A DNA stretch of 64,000 nt, taken from assembly GCA_951799405.1 (NCBI GenBank), contig OX637363.1, forward strand, positions 1,240,001-1,304,000, written 5' to 3'. The notes under the pieces are model-generated. The model was not told where the DNA came from. It saw nothing but the letters and a program-made list of their open reading frames with translations, and searched no databases. This document shows positions 60,545 to 64,000 of the stretch, in pieces. The translations under genes and the position numbers were made by a program. The stretch is from Agapetus fuscipes (taxonomy: Eukaryota > Arthropoda > Insecta > Trichoptera > Glossosomatidae). The stretch's first letter is position 1, and each line of letters starts with the position of its first letter.

Positions 60545-61130
60545 AACCTGGGATGTGTGGTCAACGAAAAGTGGGACATGTGTCAAGAAGTCAGAAGCAG
60601 ACTAGAGCAAGCCCGAAATGTCTTCGCTAAAATGAGCAAATTACTGTTGTGCCGAAATTTAAGCCTTGAACTCCGGAAGCGCATAGTGAGGTGCTACGTT
60701 TTCCCAATCGCTCTGTATGGTATGGAGGGATGGACTCTCACGCAGGCACTGGAGAGACGTATTGAAGCATTCGAGATGTGTCTATACCGAAAAATGCTTC
60801 GGATCTCTTGGCGTGATCGAGTCACCAATGAATAAGTCCTTCAACGAATGCGCACTACAAAGGAGCTCCTGCCTACCATTCAGAGAAAGCTAATGTACTT
60901 CGGTCACATTATGAGAAATGAGAAGTACCGTCTCCTTCATCTTATCATTCAGGGTAAGATTGAGGGGAGAAGATCTCAGGGACGCCGAAGGACATCGTGG
61001 CTGAATAACCTGCGACAGTGGTTCGGCAGACGCACCAAGTCCCTATTTCGAGCCGCAGCATCAAAAATCAAAATAGCTATGATGATCGCCGATCTTCGTT
61101 AGAAGTGGCACAAGAAGAAGAAGAAGAAGA
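60545..61130 (+). pseudogene. RTE-like LINE reverse transcriptase C-terminus, one in-frame stop
   Basis: One frame from 60557 to 61102 broken only by TAA at 60833-60835. Encodes VFPIALYGMEGWTLTQALER, MLRISWRDRVTNE, then KLMYFGHIMRNEKYRLLHLI and GRRSQGRRRTSWLNNLRQWF. This Y-G-x-E-x-W / GH-x-R / GRR-R-x-SWL pattern is that of RTE-type and related insect polymerases. (AGA)n tail at 61109-61133. The catalytic RT domain is absent. Confidence 0.88.
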
Positions 61131-61204
61131 AAGAAAATATATAACTCCTAAATTTTGATATCAGAATGTCAGTATTTTTTTTAATTTAAGTTTTTATAAG
61201 CAGG

Positions 61205-61320
61205 TGCAATAAGGTAAACGAAAGGCAGTGGGTTCAATCCGTAGCCCAGCACAAAAAAAGTACATATTATTTAATTTTTAAATATGCTCTTCATTGGGTT
61301 GGAAAATTCACCAATTTAGA
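61205..61320 (+). repeat. SINE-A head and body, very degraded
   Basis: GTGGGTTCAATCCGTAGCCC (B box remnant), AATATGCTCTTCATTGGGTT. Confidence 0.6.
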
Positions 61321-61354
61321 GCTATCTACTTTATTCGTGTACCTTGGTACCTGA

Positions 61355-61524
61355 ATGAAATGAAAGAAGTAAGTAAGGACAGAAATAAATGACGGTTGAT
61401 CTGTAATGTTGGCGGCTAGGGCTAGTTACTAGGGTTTTTTAAATTGTAATTTTGAATTATGTTTTAATTTTGATGTCCATACGTACTATTATTTATTGAT
61501 TTTAAAAATGTTATTTGTCGTGTA
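61355..61524 (+). pseudogene. LINE-X 3' end
   Basis: Remnant of EMKEVSKDR-K and the 3' UTR GTTGGCGGCTAGGG to GTCGTGTATG. Confidence 0.78.
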
Positions 61525-62220
61525 TGTTCCTTGACTTATCTAGGTTGATATGCGGCTGACCACTCATGCTGAGGAAAATGGTTCACTTTGCCAATGTCAC
61601 CCCTGTTTCAGGGAAGGACGGCAAGAGTTGCAGGGTGTATGTCCATTTGAGATTTTGTTTTTTATATTGTTACGAAATTGGGTTCAAAAGTCTTTCAAAT
61701 TAAAATACACTGGTCTTCTTATACAGTTATTTACTTTACACTTTTACACAATTTATTTTTACAAAGGTTTCTCGACTATTCCACTTGGTTTCTGCTCACT
61801 GCTCAAGTTAGGTCTATGTGTTTGTAAGTCTCGTATGATACTGCTGGCCCTGCAGGCCAATTGCACCCTTTTATACTCTCTAAAGCAGTATAGTCTAGAT
61901 CCTATAGTTGCTAGACAATTCCAGAAAGACAAAGCAATTATTATTTCTCGATGCTTCACGTAATACCTAGAGACACAACCATCGATCCTACCCACCAATG
62001 CAATACAGAATTCCTATTATAACAAATACCTACTTAGCCTAGAGAATTCTTATAACTATAACTACCCATACTTATTTCAATATTTATATTTACATAACAA
62101 TATTGTAGGTTCACATGCGGCATTTTTAAGCGCGAATTTATACGTTACTGTTTGAGAAAATGCATATGATGTGAATCCTTAATGTAACGTATCTTTGAAA
62201 GAAAAATTAGATTAGACCTA
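61525..62220 (+). repeat. Rep1 at LINE-X 3' end, split by a solo LTR
   Basis: TTCCTTGACTTATCTAGGTT to TTTATATTGT, then the LTR, then ATTGTAGGTTCACATGCGGC to AAAATTAGATTAGA. Confidence 0.87.
61668..62099. mobile_element. Solo LTR, 432 bp
   Basis: Begins TGTTACGAAATTGGGTTC and ends ATTTACATAACA (inverted TGTTA..TAACA), flanked by a 4-bp duplication ATAT at 61664-61667 and 62100-62103. Removing it restores the Rep1 word TTTATATTGTAGG. TATA-like word TTTTATACTC near 61870. Orientation is not determined with certainty. No internal retroviral-like genes remain. Confidence 0.88.
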
Positions 62221-62420
62221 CTGTGGATAGGAGTCGACGACCTGTGTGTTCTTGGCGGCCTCTCGTTCGTCTTCCAAAGATTCTTCCTATTCAAATATTG
62301 CTTATGAAGGTGCTGGCTTTTCGAGAGCCTTATGATGCAGTTATTTTTTGATCACCTAGTACATTTACACCCATAAACAGTGCCTACAACTTTAATATAA
62401 GCAAGTAAGTACCTAGGCAT
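62220..62420. other. No feature recognised
   Basis: Short stretch between repeats. Confidence 0.35.
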
Positions 62421-62421
62421 A

Positions 62422-62860
62422 ATATCGACGTTTAAAAGGCAGTAGGGCATAAGCGACATAAACTTAAATGTTCAGTAGAGTAGTTTAAAGTTTAAGACAC
62501 TGCAGAAAAATGGCGTAACTTTTTTTACTTTGTTCTCATATTGTTCAAATCAACAGCTCTAAAATTTAAAAAAATAAGCAGGCATTTATTGGCATTCCTA
62601 TTAAAGTGGTTTTACGATTTTTTGTATGTCACAAGCGCCTTTAGGACAAAAAAGGCTAAAATCTTGTCCGTTACACCAAAACCATACTTCGAAAACGCAG
62701 CTGTTTTCTTGGGCATAAACAACACAAAAATCATCGTAGAGCTATGGGAGTTAGCGCATTAGAAAGCGCTGTGAATTTCAAGTAGCCTAGTAGGATAGCA
62801 TTCATAACTCATTTTTGACCAAAATGTCGCTTATGCCCTATTACATTTTAACGTCGATAT
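62422..62860. mobile_element. TA-flanked DNA transposon D1, intact non-autonomous copy (439 bp)
   Basis: Ends ATATCGACGTTTAAAAGGCA and its near-complement TTTTAACGTCGATAT. Subterminal GGGCATAAGCGACAT / ATGTCGCTTATGCCC. A 73-codon open frame is a relic at best. Confidence 0.82.
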
Positions 62861-62865
62861 GTTTT

Positions 62866-63585
62866 ATTATATTTCATACTAAAGAAGGTAGGTACATCAT
62901 CAAGTAAGTAAGTAAGGGTAAGTTGAGCACAATACTGAAGTTTGCATTATGTCGTTGCACCAGTATTTTATCTTCTGAATGGCCCGCCAAGGTTTCGGTT
63001 TTCCTTTGTCCTGTTTTTTTTTAAAATAATCACAGCAGAAGGGACAAAACTTGCTTGGCACACAAGAGAAACTAAAAAGGGGGGAAATAAATCTGTACCT
63101 TAGAGCATAAACAACGGTAGTCACATTTAGTAAAATGTGCAGGAGACGAGTTTTAGTGAAAATGTGCACTTTTAAAAAACCATCATAACTTCTAAACTAG
63201 ACGAGATATTTTTGATCTGTAAAAACTGTTTATCTTCTTTTATCGATATTTATTTAATGTGAAGCAATGTGAACAGTGTATGTGGAACTTCCGTGGTTTA
63301 TGCTCGCACTTTTATGTGCATCCCATATTTATTACTCTTGATATCTCAGTAACTATGAGAGTGAGTACTCCAATATTTTTACCACTTATAGAACAGCTAA
63401 TTATAATAATTTCTGCATCATTAACTCAAAAACGCAAAAAAGTGGACTTCCGTTCTTTATGCTCTAAGGTACAGAAATTATTACCTATCTAACTAGGTAA
63501 CTAAAAAAGACGAGTGAGGAATCAGTAAAGTTTGGGTAGATTAGAATCAAGAAATAAAATATATGCCATAGTACAATTTCCTTGA
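62866..63585. other. Unclassified region with a 30-bp inverted repeat
   Basis: CTGTACCTTAGAGCATAAAC at about 63093 and its complement TTATGCTCTAAGGTACAG at about 63458 bracket ~330 bp. Repeated words like GTGCACTTTT suggest a degenerate foldback unit. No gene recognised. Confidence 0.45.
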
Positions 63586-64000
63586 CTTATAGGTTGGTAT
63601 GAGGCTGACCACCCATACCTACTGTAAAAATATGGTTCACTTTGCCAATGTCACCCTTGTTTCAGGAAAGGTCGACAAAAGTTGCAGGGCTTACATTTGA
63701 GATTGGGTTTTTATATAACTCAAAAAATAAGAATGTCGGGAAATCACGTTTGAAGTTCAGCAGACAACCAATACAACTTGTATGGGATAAAAAGGCGGCC
63801 GATGTTTTATCTCGGTCATATTCGTCCAAATTGAACGGCTGTCGCATTCTACCTATTCTTCTCGCATTGTTCTTGCGTTTTATTACAAAATCTCGATTTT
63901 CCCAATTTTCGAGTTATTTCTCTTTATTATTAAGCGTGCGATGTGTTAGCGCGAACTTATAGGTACGTGTCTGCTTGTGAGAATGCGTTTAATGTGAATC
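63585..64000 (+). repeat. Rep1 copy split by MITE-247
   Basis: CCTTGACTTATAGGTTGGTA to GATTGGGTTTTTATAT, then the MITE, then ATGTGTTAGCGCGAACTTAT to the window end. Confidence 0.86.
63713..63940 (+). mobile_element. MITE-247, copy 3, left end truncated
   Basis: From ATAACTCAAAAAA to TTATTATTAAGCGTGCG. About 20 bp of the left terminus are missing. Right flank ATGT continues Rep1. Same orientation as copy 1. Confidence 0.87.

Noticed and set aside
1..64000. CRISPR array or prokaryotic operon
   Set aside because: No regularly spaced short repeats and no dense gene order; introns, SINEs and poly(A)-tailed elements show a eukaryotic genome.

Overview
The window is nuclear DNA of an insect, probably a moth or butterfly. 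One host gene with spliceosomal introns lies in a sea of short interspersed repeats, DNA-transposon remnants and 5'-truncated non-LTR retrotransposons. The order is an inference from the abundant GTAGGTAGGTA-type words, the low GC background and the style of the retroelement fragments. It is not proven. No prokaryotic operon, CRISPR array or virus is visible.

Host gene: a five-exon gene on the + strand (coding exons between 35691 and 42135) is read as the Hippo-pathway co-repressor Tgi, the insect counterpart of vertebrate VGLL4. The exon phases join to one 422-residue frame. The product has two PPxY motifs (for Yorkie WW domains) and two Tondu motifs (for Scalloped/TEAD). Every intron has been colonised by repeats.

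Autonomous element: 52709-55606 is one uninterrupted 965-codon ORF with an AP endonuclease and a reverse transcriptase, followed by a T-rich 3' UTR and a poly(A) tail. It is the only long intact mobile-element ORF. Other LINE lineages survive as C-terminal stubs. I name them locally CR1-like, LINE-X (ends in a GRPRK-W motif), LINE-Y (CGAQQTM motif), LINE-W (WNELP motif) and RTE-like.

Short repeats, with local names: Rep1 is a ~250-bp retroposed unit with a (GATTA)n or ATTATAG tail, in about 30 copies. SINE-A and SINE-B are tRNA-headed. SINE-AB is a fixed fusion of the two with two Pol III promoter heads. SINE-5SA is SINE-A with a 5S rRNA head. SINE-C is a third, younger tRNA-like SINE. Fold1 is a foldback MITE.

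DNA elements with exact target-site duplications include three hAT elements (8-bp TSD), one short PIF/Harbinger-like MITE (TTA TSD), TA-flanked MITEs and a 247-bp MITE with 4-bp TSDs. A solo LTR with a 4-bp TSD is also present. Many are nested, so the order of insertion can be read directly.

Layout: 0-5 kb Fold1, LINE stubs and a SINE-B inverted pair; 5-9.3 kb a hAT with a LINE inside and three SINE-AB copies in alternating orientation; 9.3-16 kb Rep1 pairs, a TA-flanked MITE and two hATs; 16-20 kb nested SINE-A/LINE-Y, a 149-161 bp minisatellite and SINE-5SA; 20-34 kb mixed SINE/LINE debris, a Harbinger-like MITE and a 216-bp-arm palindrome; 35-44 kb the Tgi gene; 44-52 kb LINE stubs and Rep1; 52-56 kb the intact LINE; 56-64 kb SINEs, an RTE-like stub, a solo LTR and a TA-flanked MITE. 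Boundaries of repeats without stated TSDs are approximate (about 5-20 bp).
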